A stretch of DNA of 36,826 nt from Pseudomonadota bacterium (GTDB lineage: Bacteria > Pseudomonadota > Gammaproteobacteria > Arenicellales > UBA868): assembly GCA_018661145.1 (NCBI GenBank), contig JABJIU010000103.1, positions 1 through 36,826 of the forward strand, given 5' to 3'. The position numbers and the translations under genes are program-made. Shown here piece by piece: positions 24,504 to 33,035 of this stretch (positions within the stretch are counted from its first letter, which is position 1; each line of letters opens with the position of its first letter). The notes below the pieces were generated by a model. That model was given only the letters and a program-made list of their open reading frames with translations. It had not been told where the DNA came from and made no database searches.

Positions 24504-25877
24504 GTGGCTAATCGTCAAAGCCCTGACCGGGATGCATCGGTCATCATCGTTGGCTCAGGCTATGCCGCCGCGGCGGCGGTAATCCATCTTGCTCACAGCG
24601 GCTTCTCCACCTCAAAGATTCTGATCATCGGCCCGGGGCAACTCGGTGCCGGTCAGGCGTACGGCTGCGAGGCGGATGCGTTTCGCCTCAATGTCCGGGC
24701 AGACCTGCAGCGTCTTTGGCCGGATCAGCCGGATCATTTTCCGCAATGGGCAGAAACGCACATCCATGACCCAAAGGCGAAGACCCACGCCGGAAACTTT
24801 TATCGGCGCGCCGATTTCGCACGCTACGTCAGTACACAGATCAGCGTTGTTCCAGATATCAAAAACCTACGTCAAATTTCCGGAAAGGTGATAGATGCCC
24901 AGCCTATCAAGGAGGGATGGAGGGTCAGTTGTGATGACGGAGCGCACTACCACAGCGCCCGGCTTGTGCTCGCTACCGGCAATCCCGAACCCGAGTGGCC
25001 GATTGAAACCCAGCTTGAAGATACCCCTGCACTGGTCCGCGCACCCTGGCGCGGCGAATGGCTCACCGGAATCGATCCCGCATCTCGCGTCTGTCTGGTG
25101 GGCTCTGGACTGACTGCTATGGATGCACTTTATGGACTTGCCTGCCAGAAACACCAAGGACCCGTCAGCCTTTTGTCGCCACACGGTATCTTGCCTCCTG
25201 CGCAGGTTGCGTGGCATCCAGGCAACCCCTGCGAATGGCCGACAACCGCGCGGGCGTCTCATTTTTTTAACTTTGCGCGGCGAGCACTAAAAGACGGATC
25301 ATGGGAGGAACCGGATTGGCAGCAACGATTTTCGGCGCTACGTGAGGGTATCAGCAAAGCCTGGCAAAATCTCCCGGTTGCGGACCGATTAAAACTTCAG
25401 CGACGAGTCGGCTGGTTATGGTCCCTAGCCCGTTTTCGTGCCAGTCCCCAGGCCGTAGCTGCAGCCCAGAAAATGAGTGAGAGCGGCCAACTGACTATCG
25501 TCCGGGATCGCCTGAAACACCTTTTCAGAACCCCCGAGCATTGGCAAGTCGGACTAATGGCAGGCGAGCTCCTGTCTGCTGATGTGGTCATCAACTGTAC
25601 CGGTGTCGGCCGCGACGCACTCATCCATAACCTGATGGCATCCGGACAGCTCGTACCCGTCGGCTATAGCAAATCACCCTGGGTCTCTCATGACTTACGG
25701 GTCATTGCTCCCGATGGATGCCCACATAGCAACTTGTTCTGTATTGGACCCGCGACAGCGCTCGCCCTTGGAGATGTAGTCGGTGCTATCAGCATCGCCA
25801 GGCAAGCACTTCGATTATCAAGATCGCTTAGAGAAGATACATCCACCGCCCAAGCAACAGCGACTCCTAACCGGTAA
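24504..25877 (+). CDS. FAD/NAD(P)-binding protein (NAD_binding_9 type)
   Basis: 457 residues from GTG 24504. The N-terminus VIIVGSGYAAAAAVIHL is an FAD-binding Rossmann motif. The segments GAGQAYGCEADAFRLNVRAD, a second Rossmann stretch VCLVGSGLTAMDALY and VVINCTGVGRD place it with YdhS/NAD_binding_9-type flavoproteins, some of which are hydroxyacylglutathione-like or siderophore-related oxidases; no reaction can be assigned. It is the third gene of the HpcH/HpaI group, 38 bases after DUF1330, and convergent with the MFS transporter. Confidence 0.82.
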   Translation: MANRQSPDRDASVIIVGSGYAAAAAVIHLAHSGFSTSKILIIGPGQLGAGQAYGCEADAFRLNVRADLQRLWPDQPDHFPQWAETHIHDPKAKTHAGNFYRRADFARYVSTQISVVPDIKNLRQISGKVIDAQPIKEGWRVSCDDGAHYHSARLVLATGNPEPEWPIETQLEDTPALVRAPWRGEWLTGIDPASRVCLVGSGLTAMDALYGLACQKHQGPVSLLSPHGILPPAQVAWHPGNPCEWPTTARASHFFNFARRALKDGSWEEPDWQQRFSALREGISKAWQNLPVADRLKLQRRVGWLWSLARFRASPQAVAAAQKMSESGQLTIVRDRLKHLFRTPEHWQVGLMAGELLSADVVINCTGVGRDALIHNLMASGQLVPVGYSKSPWVSHDLRVIAPDGCPHSNLFCIGPATALALGDVVGAISIARQALRLSRSLREDTSTAQATATPNR

Positions 25878-25919
25878 ATGCATGATTCGCGCAGGGCGCG
25901 GGAAGTCCGGCATGTCCAG

Positions 25920-27200
25920 TCAGATTGCGTTTGCGACCGAATCCTTGCGTAACACTGATTCGCGCCAGCGCACGGCGATGACCAGCGTTAACACGATGCC
26001 TATCACCATATACAGGCTCATGGTTCGGTGAAAGTTGATGCTGTCAATCAGCCAACCCGCAACCATCAGACTTATCGGCAGAGTGTAAATCGCCAGCATC
26101 CTGACGCCCATAACCCGTCCCCAGAATGCCGGATCTGAAGTACGCATCAGCATTCCCACCAGGGGCACCAGCGAAAGATTGTGTGCGAGACCCGCCAACC
26201 CCAACAAGATCATGCCCAGAAACAATTGATCGACCCAAACAAACATCGCCAGAAACACATGCCAGGTGATAGCAAAGAAGATCATCGCTCGAGCCGGTCG
26301 CACCTTGTGTCCAACCATACCGAGAATGATCGAGCCCACCAGCGAGCCAATGGCAAAACTTGCCATGAGATAACCCAGACCCGTCTGGTCGGTGCCAAAT
26401 ATTTCCCGAGCCACGTAGGGCAATAATCCGATTGACAAGGGAAACGCCGTGAAGTTAACCAGCACAGCGATCCACATAGCGGCCTGTAGATGCGGCGTCT
26501 TCCAGACATATTGCAGTCCCTCGCGCAATTCCTTCCAAGGCGAGAAACGTGACGACACTGGAGGCGAGTGAGTATCGCCACTCTCATCTATAGGAACCAG
26601 AATCGCGAGAGTGAACGCGAGTCCCAGACAAAACAGAGCGACAATCACCAGATAGGTGGTCGCAATGCCGACAATGGCGAACAGGCCAGACCCCACCAGC
26701 GCTCCCACAATGCGGGCCGAATCCACGGTAGTTCGCGTCAGGCTTGTCGCAGTCAGTAGAAGACCCGCGGGCACCAGTGACGCCATCAGCGAAGAACGAA
26801 TGCCCTGCTCGGAGGGTCTCACTAATCCTGAAAGGAATGCGATAGCAAGTACCAGTTCAGAGGTTAGATTCCCAGTGAGGATCACCAGCACAACAGCGGA
26901 CGAAAGGGCTACGTAGCATGTCCGCAGAATACAAATCAGCCGGCGTTGGCCGATGCGATCGGCGACCACACCCAGCATCGGCGACAATAGCGTGCCGAGA
27001 AACAACAGCGCTCCGAACATCGTAAGCAGTAGTACAGATCCCGTCTCGACCAGGATATACCAACCCAGGACAAGCGTTTCCATTTCCAACGCCCATGATG
27101 TAACCAGGTCCGCCGTCCATTGAAACCGGTAGTTGCGGATCTGAAACGGCTCAAAGATGGCTGCACGCCGCAGCAGACTCAATTTGTGCCCCGTCCCCAC
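25920..27200 (-). CDS. MFS transporter (EntS/MFS_3-like)
   Basis: 426 residues with about twelve hydrophobic segments. The N-terminus FEPFQIRNYRFQWTADLVTSWALEMETLVLGWYIL, the loop GVVADRIGQRR and the central basic loop fit the MFS_3/enterobactin-exporter-like group. The start is GTG 27200, nine bases after the hydrolase stop; no ATG precedes the first helix. Members usually export small molecules; coupling to an exported hydrolase does not reveal the cargo. Confidence 0.88.
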   Translation of the reverse strand: MGTGHKLSLLRRAAIFEPFQIRNYRFQWTADLVTSWALEMETLVLGWYILVETGSVLLLTMFGALLFLGTLLSPMLGVVADRIGQRRLICILRTCYVALSSAVVLVILTGNLTSELVLAIAFLSGLVRPSEQGIRSSLMASLVPAGLLLTATSLTRTTVDSARIVGALVGSGLFAIVGIATTYLVIVALFCLGLAFTLAILVPIDESGDTHSPPVSSRFSPWKELREGLQYVWKTPHLQAAMWIAVLVNFTAFPLSIGLLPYVAREIFGTDQTGLGYLMASFAIGSLVGSIILGMVGHKVRPARAMIFFAITWHVFLAMFVWVDQLFLGMILLGLAGLAHNLSLVPLVGMLMRTSDPAFWGRVMGVRMLAIYTLPISLMVAGWLIDSINFHRTMSLYMVIGIVLTLVIAVRWRESVLRKDSVANAI

Positions 27201-27209
27201 TCTGATCCG

Positions 27210-27968
27210 CTAGAACTGGTGCGCCCAACCGGCTACGGCGCTGAGGAGTTCATCATCCATCCCATCAAAGAAATGATTCGCGCCCTTAATCATCTGTTGT
27301 GAGTATTGAGCATTATGGGCCGAACTCTCCATTCGAGCATCTGCAGTGTCCAACACACCGGGTAGATCATCATCACCATAAAGATCAAGCACAGGAATCG
27401 TAATCTTTTTCAGCGATTGCGCGCTGTTTAGGTGACTGTCCTTTTGGGTTGCCCCCATCCCGATAGCAATCAATCCTTTGGCATCGCTGGGATGTCGGGA
27501 AAGGTAATAACTTGACATCGTAGCCCCCTGACTATGAGCCACAATCAACAAGGTCTGGATACCTCTATCTTTCAGGAATGCTTCAGCCGCACGCAGTCGC
27601 GGGGGTACTTCCGGATACAGTGCGACATATTCCTCATACTGCGCTTCGTTATGCAGGATCGGCATCTGAATGGAAAGCGTGTTCCAGCCATGTCCTGCCA
27701 TTCCGACCCGGATAGGCTGTACCACCTGTTGCCAGTTTGGATGGATACCGGTGCCATGTACTACGATCATCCCTTTGTCTGAGCCGTCCTCGGCCTCCGT
27801 ATAGATTGCAAAGATCTCCTGGCCTTCGACCACGAGGTCAACGGCCTCGCCATCCATAATCGAGTCTTCTACCTGCTCGCGCCAACGCTGCTCTTTCTCG
27901 AGATCAGAAGACGTTGCCGGCATGGCAAGCATCAGCAATATTATCCAGACAACTGTTCTTGAAACCAT
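27210..27968 (-). CDS. Exported DUF3530-like alpha/beta hydrolase
   Basis: 252 residues beginning with a signal peptide (VVWIILLMLAMPATSS, cleavage near residue 21). The body matches DUF3530: GMIVVHGTGIHPNW near 66-79, GWNTLSIQMPI, and nucleophile Ser146 in AHSQGA, a variant of GxSxG, with Asp near 199-201 (YGDDDLPG) and His232 (KGANHFF) completing a triad. It is probably periplasmic. Nine bases separate it from the MFS gene downstream, so they are likely one operon. Substrate unknown. Confidence 0.82.
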   Translation of the reverse strand: MVSRTVVWIILLMLAMPATSSDLEKEQRWREQVEDSIMDGEAVDLVVEGQEIFAIYTEAEDGSDKGMIVVHGTGIHPNWQQVVQPIRVGMAGHGWNTLSIQMPILHNEAQYEEYVALYPEVPPRLRAAEAFLKDRGIQTLLIVAHSQGATMSSYYLSRHPSDAKGLIAIGMGATQKDSHLNSAQSLKKITIPVLDLYGDDDLPGVLDTADARMESSAHNAQYSQQMIKGANHFFDGMDDELLSAVAGWAHQF

Positions 27969-28071
27969 GGTTCATGCATCTCGATGGCGATGTCAGCGCC
28001 GGCCAGTATCGCGCGGGTTTGGCATTAATTCTATATTTTTTTCGGAAATTTCAAGAACGGCTGCTAATCTA

Positions 28072-28101
28072 TTGAACGAATCCCACGACCCTTTTTATAA
28101 T
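28072..28101 (+). promoter_or_regulatory. Predicted sigma70 promoter for creatinase
   Basis: TTGAAC (28072-28077), an 18-base spacer and a perfect TATAAT (28096-28101) form the best promoter in the window. A start near 28108 would give a leader of about 140 bases before the creatinase ATG at 28251. Confidence 0.6.
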
Positions 28102-28188
28102 GCGGCCAAGTTCGCGATGGCGTCGCGGACGATCGTACTTGGCACTGTGTTCTGAATTCGCCAGCCACAGTATTGAGGCATCCTGTAC

Positions 28189-28209
28189 GCCCGGATGAAT
28201 TTTCCGGGC
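28189..28209 (+). promoter_or_regulatory. Stem-loop in the creatinase leader
   Basis: GCCCGGA (28189-28195) pairs with TCCGGGC (28203-28209) around a seven-base loop, about 42 bases before the ATG. No U-tract follows. It may be a leader hairpin or an operator. Confidence 0.35.
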
Positions 28210-28250
28210 TGATGCATCCAAGGTCACCCGGACAACACGAGGTGATCAAG

Positions 28251-29474
28251 ATGAATTCCACTCCCCAAAGACCCGATTTTTTTGAGCTGCCAAACGGCTC
28301 GAAGAGTCCGCTCCCCTTCTCTGCTTCTGAGTACCACAGACGACTCACCGCGCTTAGGCAACTGATGGCGGACAAGGGGCTTCGCGCCGTTCTGCTGACT
28401 TCCATGCATAACGTCGCCTACTACTCCGGATTTCTGTACTGCAGTTTTGGCCGACCGTACGCATGTATCGTCACAGAGGCTGACTGCACCACGATTTCCG
28501 CCAATATCGATCTGGGACAACCCTGGCGACGCAGTTACGGTAACAACCTGATCTACACCGACTGGAAACGTGACAACTATTGGCGCGCTGTGAATCATGT
28601 ACTGGCAGACACCCGTACTGTTGGTATTGAAGGTGACCACCTTACCCTCGCCGCCCATCAGAAGATGGAAGCACTTAGCGGCAACATTCGGGCTGAAGAT
28701 ATCGGCAATGAAATCATGGCGCTGCGGATGATCAAATCGGCGGAAGAAATTGAACTCATCAAAGGCAGTGCGCGTATCGCCGATATCGGTGGTGAGGCAG
28801 TGCGTGAGGCAATCCGCACCGGCACAAGAGAAATTGATATTGCTATGGCGGGACGGGATGCCATGGAACTTGCTATTGCTGAGGCCTATCCAGACAGTGA
28901 GATCCGAGACTCCTGGGTGTGGTTTCAGTCAGGCATCAACACGGACGGGGCCCACAACCCAGTCACTACTCGGCGACTGAAAACGGGTGATATTCTGAGT
29001 CTGAACACCTTCCCGATGATCTCCGGATATTACACGGCACTTGAGCGGACACTATTCCTAGACGACGTGGATCCAGCTTCTCTGAAAGTCTGGCAGGCGA
29101 ACGTTGATGCCCACGAACTCGGATTGTCACTAATCAAACCGGGTGTCAAGTGCTCTGACATTTGCGCACAGATTAATGAACATTTCGCCTCGTTAGATCT
29201 TCTGCAATACCGCACATTCGGTTATGGGCACTCTTTTGGCGTGCTGTCGCATTATTACGGACGAGAAGCGGGGTTGGAGTTGCGGGAGGATATCGATACC
29301 GTTCTTGAGCCCAACATGGTGGTCTCCATGGAGCCCATGCTGACCATCCCGGAGGGGCAACCCGGCGCTGGTGGTTATCGGGAGCATGACATTCTGGTGA
29401 TCATGCAAACCGACTCAGAAAACATTACCGCGTTTCCCTACGGCCCCAATCACAATGTGATTTCTGGCCTGTAG
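28251..29474 (+). CDS. Creatinase (creatine amidinohydrolase)
   Basis: Hydrolyses creatine to sarcosine and urea in the cytosol. I use ATG 28251 with GAGGTG upstream, giving 407 residues against 403 in the Pseudomonas putida enzyme. Long stretches match that enzyme from memory: YYSGFLYCSFGRPYA, SANIDLGQPWRR, FQSGINTDGAHNPVTT (catalytic His235, equal to His232), ISGYYTALERTLFL and YRTFGYGHSFGVLSHYYG. As in creatinase and unlike M24 peptidases, metal-ligand aspartates are absent (SLNTFP where peptidases have an Asp). It faces the TMADH-like gene convergently; a demethylase for the sarcosine produced would be expected. Confidence 0.95.
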   Translation: MNSTPQRPDFFELPNGSKSPLPFSASEYHRRLTALRQLMADKGLRAVLLTSMHNVAYYSGFLYCSFGRPYACIVTEADCTTISANIDLGQPWRRSYGNNLIYTDWKRDNYWRAVNHVLADTRTVGIEGDHLTLAAHQKMEALSGNIRAEDIGNEIMALRMIKSAEEIELIKGSARIADIGGEAVREAIRTGTREIDIAMAGRDAMELAIAEAYPDSEIRDSWVWFQSGINTDGAHNPVTTRRLKTGDILSLNTFPMISGYYTALERTLFLDDVDPASLKVWQANVDAHELGLSLIKPGVKCSDICAQINEHFASLDLLQYRTFGYGHSFGVLSHYYGREAGLELREDIDTVLEPNMVVSMEPMLTIPEGQPGAGGYREHDILVIMQTDSENITAFPYGPNHNVISGL

Positions 29475-29488
29475 ACTCACGGTCGGTA

Positions 29489-31537
29489 CTACTCGTAGCG
29501 TGGAGCGGTATCGGGCGTTGCATCCAACTCCCGTGCAAAACGGTGGCCCGCATAAACCGCGGCGGCAATAATTGCCGGTGCCTCGCAGTCACCGATGCGG
29601 TACAGGGTGGGCATATCATCGGATGGCTCCTGCTGGAGGCGCTCGTTCAGAGTCTGATACAGCGCGTCATTAGGCTGTCGAGCCGTCACCATCACCAGGG
29701 CATCTGCCCTGATAGATTGCTCCTGATCGGTATAGGTGTTGACGATCCTGGCATCCTGGGCGTCATATGACAGCAACTGATACCCTGTTTGAAGGACGAC
29801 ACCAAGATCCAGAAGACGTTTTTGCACATAAAAACGCTCCGAGGTGTAGTCACACCAGGCAGAGACCAGATCCTCAGGTGTCACCAGCGTCACCGGTTGC
29901 CCGGCAAGGCAGATTTTCTCGGCAACAAGGCCGCCCATATAAAAACTGTCATCGTCATATATCAGCGTGGGCCCTTGCGGGATCCGGCCAGCCATAATGT
30001 CATCAGGGGTGAGAATATTTGTCCCGGCAGCCAGCGAATCAAAAGGATAAGGATGGGATCGGCCAAAACCGTCTGCTCGCCAGGTCGCGCCGGTTGCAAT
30101 GACGACGTGATCGACGCCCGTCGAGAAGACGTCATCAGCACTGAGTTCGCTTTCGCGGAAGACCTCGACGTTGGTCATCTTTTCTATTTGCTGCAGGCGG
30201 TAATCCCGCACGCGAACCCATTCGACAAGGCCCGGTAGCGTAGCCTCATGGGTGACCCGTCCGCCGAGTTCCCGCATAGCTTCTGCAAGCATGACCCGGT
30301 AGCCCCGCTGTCCAAGGGCACGTGTCGCCTCCAGACCCGCAGGACCCGCACCAACCACCAGAACCTGGGAGTCGGAATCCTTGTTGGCAATAACTTCAGG
30401 GTGCCAGTTGCGTCGATACTCCTCACCCATCGTCGGGTTCTGTGTACAGCGAATGGGAGTCCCCAATCCATCACCGGTGTAGCAGATGTTGCAACCAATA
30501 CATTCGCGGATATCCTCAAGGCGGCCTTCCTTAATTTTGTTCGGCAGAAAGGGGTCCGCGATCGAGGGTCTCGCGGCACCAATAAAATCAGTGATTCCTC
30601 GCTTTACTTGTGATGCCATGGTGTCAGGCGAGGTGAAACGGCCTACCGTCACGACCGGCTTCGTCGTTACCGACTTTACAAAAGACATATGTTCTTCGAG
30701 TGACCCCTCCCTGAAAAATCTCGAAACACCCATCTCCTGATAGTAATTGTTGATATTGATATCCCAAAGATCGGGCAACTCGGCCAGCATCTCAAGTCTG
30801 TCCCGCCGCTCCTCGGTCAGCTGAGATGTTTCTCCGTCATCACCGCCCACCGAGTAGCGTACCGCCACAGCGCAGCGGTCTCCCACAACTTCCTTGGTTT
30901 CCTCAATCAGCTCTCGAAGCAGTCGCGTCCGGTTCTCCATGGACCCGCCGTACTCATCGGTTCGAAGATTCGTCTGTGGTGACAGGAAATGAGACAACAG
31001 ATAGCCGTGGGTTGCGTAGACATAGACGATGTCAAAATCTGCCTGCTTTGCCCGCAGTGCCGCCTCGCGATGCCAGCGCCGAAATTCACGGATATCCGAC
31101 TTGTCCATAGAGCGCGGCTGATAAGGATGGCCCGCAGTATTAGGAATACTGGCAACATCGCAGGAAATTTCCCGGGTGTAGTGGTTGGCCGAACGGGCAC
31201 CGCCAAACCAGAGTTCCACACCTGCCAGTGCTCCGTGATCATGCACCGCCTGCGTCATCAACGCCTGATCCTTGATGTGATCGTCATGCCACAAGGCAGC
31301 GTTCGGATGCGGGAGGTCATCGGAGGCTGGATGAATCGAGCACCATTCGGTACAAACAACGCCCCAACCACCCTCCGCCTTCATGCCGCGTAATGCCGCC
31401 AACATTTTCGGCCGTAGCCAACCCATACCGGTGCAGTGAGGAACCTGATAAAAACGGTTCCTGGCTTTCACCGGCCCGATATCAACGGGCTCAAATAAGA
31501 GATCGTGGCGAGAGTCACGCAAGGGAGTGCTCCTCAA
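29489..31537 (-). CDS. Trimethylamine dehydrogenase-like flavin/iron-sulfur demethylase
   Basis: 682 residues in the order FMN barrel, 4Fe-4S site, then dinucleotide-binding domains. NRFYQVPHCTGMG contains Cys35, equal to the 6-S-cysteinyl-FMN cysteine (Cys30) of Methylophilus trimethylamine dehydrogenase. YVYATHGY gives Tyr174 and His177. CIGCNIC plus RCTQNPT supply cluster ligands Cys346, 349, 352 and 364. A second nucleotide-binding motif VLVVGAGPAGLEA is near 392-404. Two substrate aromatic-bowl residues differ: the Tyr60 position is Trp65 and the Trp355 position is Asp356. That points to a different N-methylated substrate, perhaps dimethylglycine, sarcosine, N-methylproline or another methylamine. 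Divergent from the amine oxidase. Confidence 0.85.
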   Translation of the reverse strand: MRSTPLRDSRHDLLFEPVDIGPVKARNRFYQVPHCTGMGWLRPKMLAALRGMKAEGGWGVVCTEWCSIHPASDDLPHPNAALWHDDHIKDQALMTQAVHDHGALAGVELWFGGARSANHYTREISCDVASIPNTAGHPYQPRSMDKSDIREFRRWHREAALRAKQADFDIVYVYATHGYLLSHFLSPQTNLRTDEYGGSMENRTRLLRELIEETKEVVGDRCAVAVRYSVGGDDGETSQLTEERRDRLEMLAELPDLWDININNYYQEMGVSRFFREGSLEEHMSFVKSVTTKPVVTVGRFTSPDTMASQVKRGITDFIGAARPSIADPFLPNKIKEGRLEDIRECIGCNICYTGDGLGTPIRCTQNPTMGEEYRRNWHPEVIANKDSDSQVLVVGAGPAGLEATRALGQRGYRVMLAEAMRELGGRVTHEATLPGLVEWVRVRDYRLQQIEKMTNVEVFRESELSADDVFSTGVDHVVIATGATWRADGFGRSHPYPFDSLAAGTNILTPDDIMAGRIPQGPTLIYDDDSFYMGGLVAEKICLAGQPVTLVTPEDLVSAWCDYTSERFYVQKRLLDLGVVLQTGYQLLSYDAQDARIVNTYTDQEQSIRADALVMVTARQPNDALYQTLNERLQQEPSDDMPTLYRIGDCEAPAIIAAAVYAGHRFARELDATPDTAPRYE

Positions 31538-31591
31538 CTTTGTGTCAGTTCAGAGATCAGAGTATCCTAACAGTCGGTATTCATCCTGGCT

Positions 31592-31608
31592 TGAGATTCT
31601 ATATCTCA
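31592..31608. promoter_or_regulatory. Inverted repeat in a divergent promoter region
   Basis: TGAGAT (31592-31597) and ATCTCA (31603-31608) are exact complements spaced by TCTAT, in the 114-base spacer between the divergent demethylase and amine oxidase genes. The size and place fit an operator for a dimeric regulator of both. Confidence 0.35.
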
Positions 31609-31651
31609 GAGGCTACACACCCGCCTTTGGGCGCCTCTTCAGTACATTTTT

Positions 31652-33004
31652 ATGAGCGTCAAACCGCAACCTGAACGACGCCGATTGCTAAAGACCCTGG
31701 CAGCATCCGCACTCGTACCACGCCTTGCAATCGCTGGCTCGCCTGCCAACCCGGATGTGGTCATCATCGGTGCCGGAGTGGCGGGGCTGGAAGCTGCCCG
31801 GGCCCTTACAGAGCAGGGAATCACCTTTGTCCTTATCGATGCCAATGACCGCATCGGCGGCCGCGTACACACCAATCATTCCATCTTTGACGTTCCCTTC
31901 GATACACATGCTCACTGGATGAGAGCATCCCCGGACAATCCGTTAATCACGCATGCCAGAGCCAATGGATTTGAGGTCTACAGAGATCCGGGGCGGGTCG
32001 AGTACTTTGTCGGGCAAAGAAAAGCGGCCGGTGACGAACTCGCTGATCTGCACCAGACTGATGCTCTTTTCAACAGCCGGATAAAGCGTTCCGCATTGAG
32101 CAGCGTGAATGGACCTGATGACAATACCTATACGGCGCTCGGCGAAGACTTTTTTACAAAGCCTTGGGGATACACCGTTGCCTCGGAATATGGCGTGTGG
32201 GACATGGCGCAGGATTCCAAAGACTGGTCGCCCAAAAGCTGGTGGAATAGTCTGGATGCGACCAACTGGTTCTGCACCCAGGGCTACGGCTCGGTGGTGG
32301 CAGACTATGGCCGGGATATACCGGTCAGCCTGCGAACAGGTGCATCCAAGATCGACTGGAGTGGGCCGGATGTTGTCGTTACCACCTCCACCGGCAAGAT
32401 ACGGGCCCGGGCCGCGATCCTGACTGTTTCGGCAGGCGTACTCGCCGCTGATCGTATCCGCTTTTCCCCTGCCCTGCCCGTCCAGAAGCAGCAGGCCATT
32501 CACGACATTGATATGGCATTAATGAACTACATCGGACTGCTGTTCAAGAAAGATATTTTCGGCTTTGGCCGGGACACCTATGTTTATCAGCAGCAGCATG
32601 ACGAGAGCGGGGTGGGCTACCTCACCAACACGCATGATTCCTACCTGACGTACGGATATGTGGGCGGTAGTCAGGCGAAGGCACTGGAGTTCGAATCGAT
32701 GGAGACAGCAGTCACTTACGGCCTCGACGGCTTGAAAAGCATGCTGGGCAACGATATCGAAAAACAATTGATCAAGGGCTTCGCGACCGCCTGCGGCCAA
32801 GTACCCCTGTTTGGCGGCGCCTATTCGTCCGTCAGGCCAGGAAAGAGTGCCGCTCGCTGGGAACTTGGCGCGACCCTCGCCGATAAACTCTTTTTCTCCG
32901 GAGAGGCCACACACCTTTCCCAACCAAGCACCGTCAATGGGGGTCTCGAGCGCGGCCGCGCTACAGCCCTTCAGGCTACTGCCTACCTGCAGCGGGTCTC
33001 ATAG
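31652..33004 (+). CDS. Tat-exported flavin amine oxidase
   Basis: 450 residues with a twin-arginine leader (ERRRLLKTLAASAL, cleavage likely near AIAGS, residue 30). The FAD motif VIIGAGVAGLEAARAL at about 37-52 is followed by DANDRIGGRVHT, the standard amine-oxidase glycine-rich continuation. The C-terminus FFSGEATHLSQPSTVNGGLERGRATA matches the FAD-binding end of monoamine/polyamine oxidases. It should deaminate a primary or secondary amine in the periplasm. It shares a divergent spacer with the TMADH-like gene, so joint use of a methylated amine is plausible. Substrate unknown. Confidence 0.88.
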   Translation: MSVKPQPERRRLLKTLAASALVPRLAIAGSPANPDVVIIGAGVAGLEAARALTEQGITFVLIDANDRIGGRVHTNHSIFDVPFDTHAHWMRASPDNPLITHARANGFEVYRDPGRVEYFVGQRKAAGDELADLHQTDALFNSRIKRSALSSVNGPDDNTYTALGEDFFTKPWGYTVASEYGVWDMAQDSKDWSPKSWWNSLDATNWFCTQGYGSVVADYGRDIPVSLRTGASKIDWSGPDVVVTTSTGKIRARAAILTVSAGVLAADRIRFSPALPVQKQQAIHDIDMALMNYIGLLFKKDIFGFGRDTYVYQQQHDESGVGYLTNTHDSYLTYGYVGGSQAKALEFESMETAVTYGLDGLKSMLGNDIEKQLIKGFATACGQVPLFGGAYSSVRPGKSAARWELGATLADKLFFSGEATHLSQPSTVNGGLERGRATALQATAYLQRVS

Positions 33005-33035
33005 TCCTCACAAAATAAAACGCCAGGAATCCTTT

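Noticed and set aside
28030-28068. Possible minus-strand promoter (TTGAAA and TAGAAT) for the DUF3530-like gene
   Set aside because: The spacer is only 15 bases and the region is a poly-T/A run that gives many weak matches.
27922-28155. 77-residue plus-strand ORF in the divergent spacer
   Set aside because: It runs through the hydrolase start and the creatinase promoter, with no ribosome-binding site or family resemblance.
28251-29474. Xaa-Pro aminopeptidase as the name of the second M24 protein
   Set aside because: Metal-ligand aspartates are missing and the sequence follows creatinase almost throughout.
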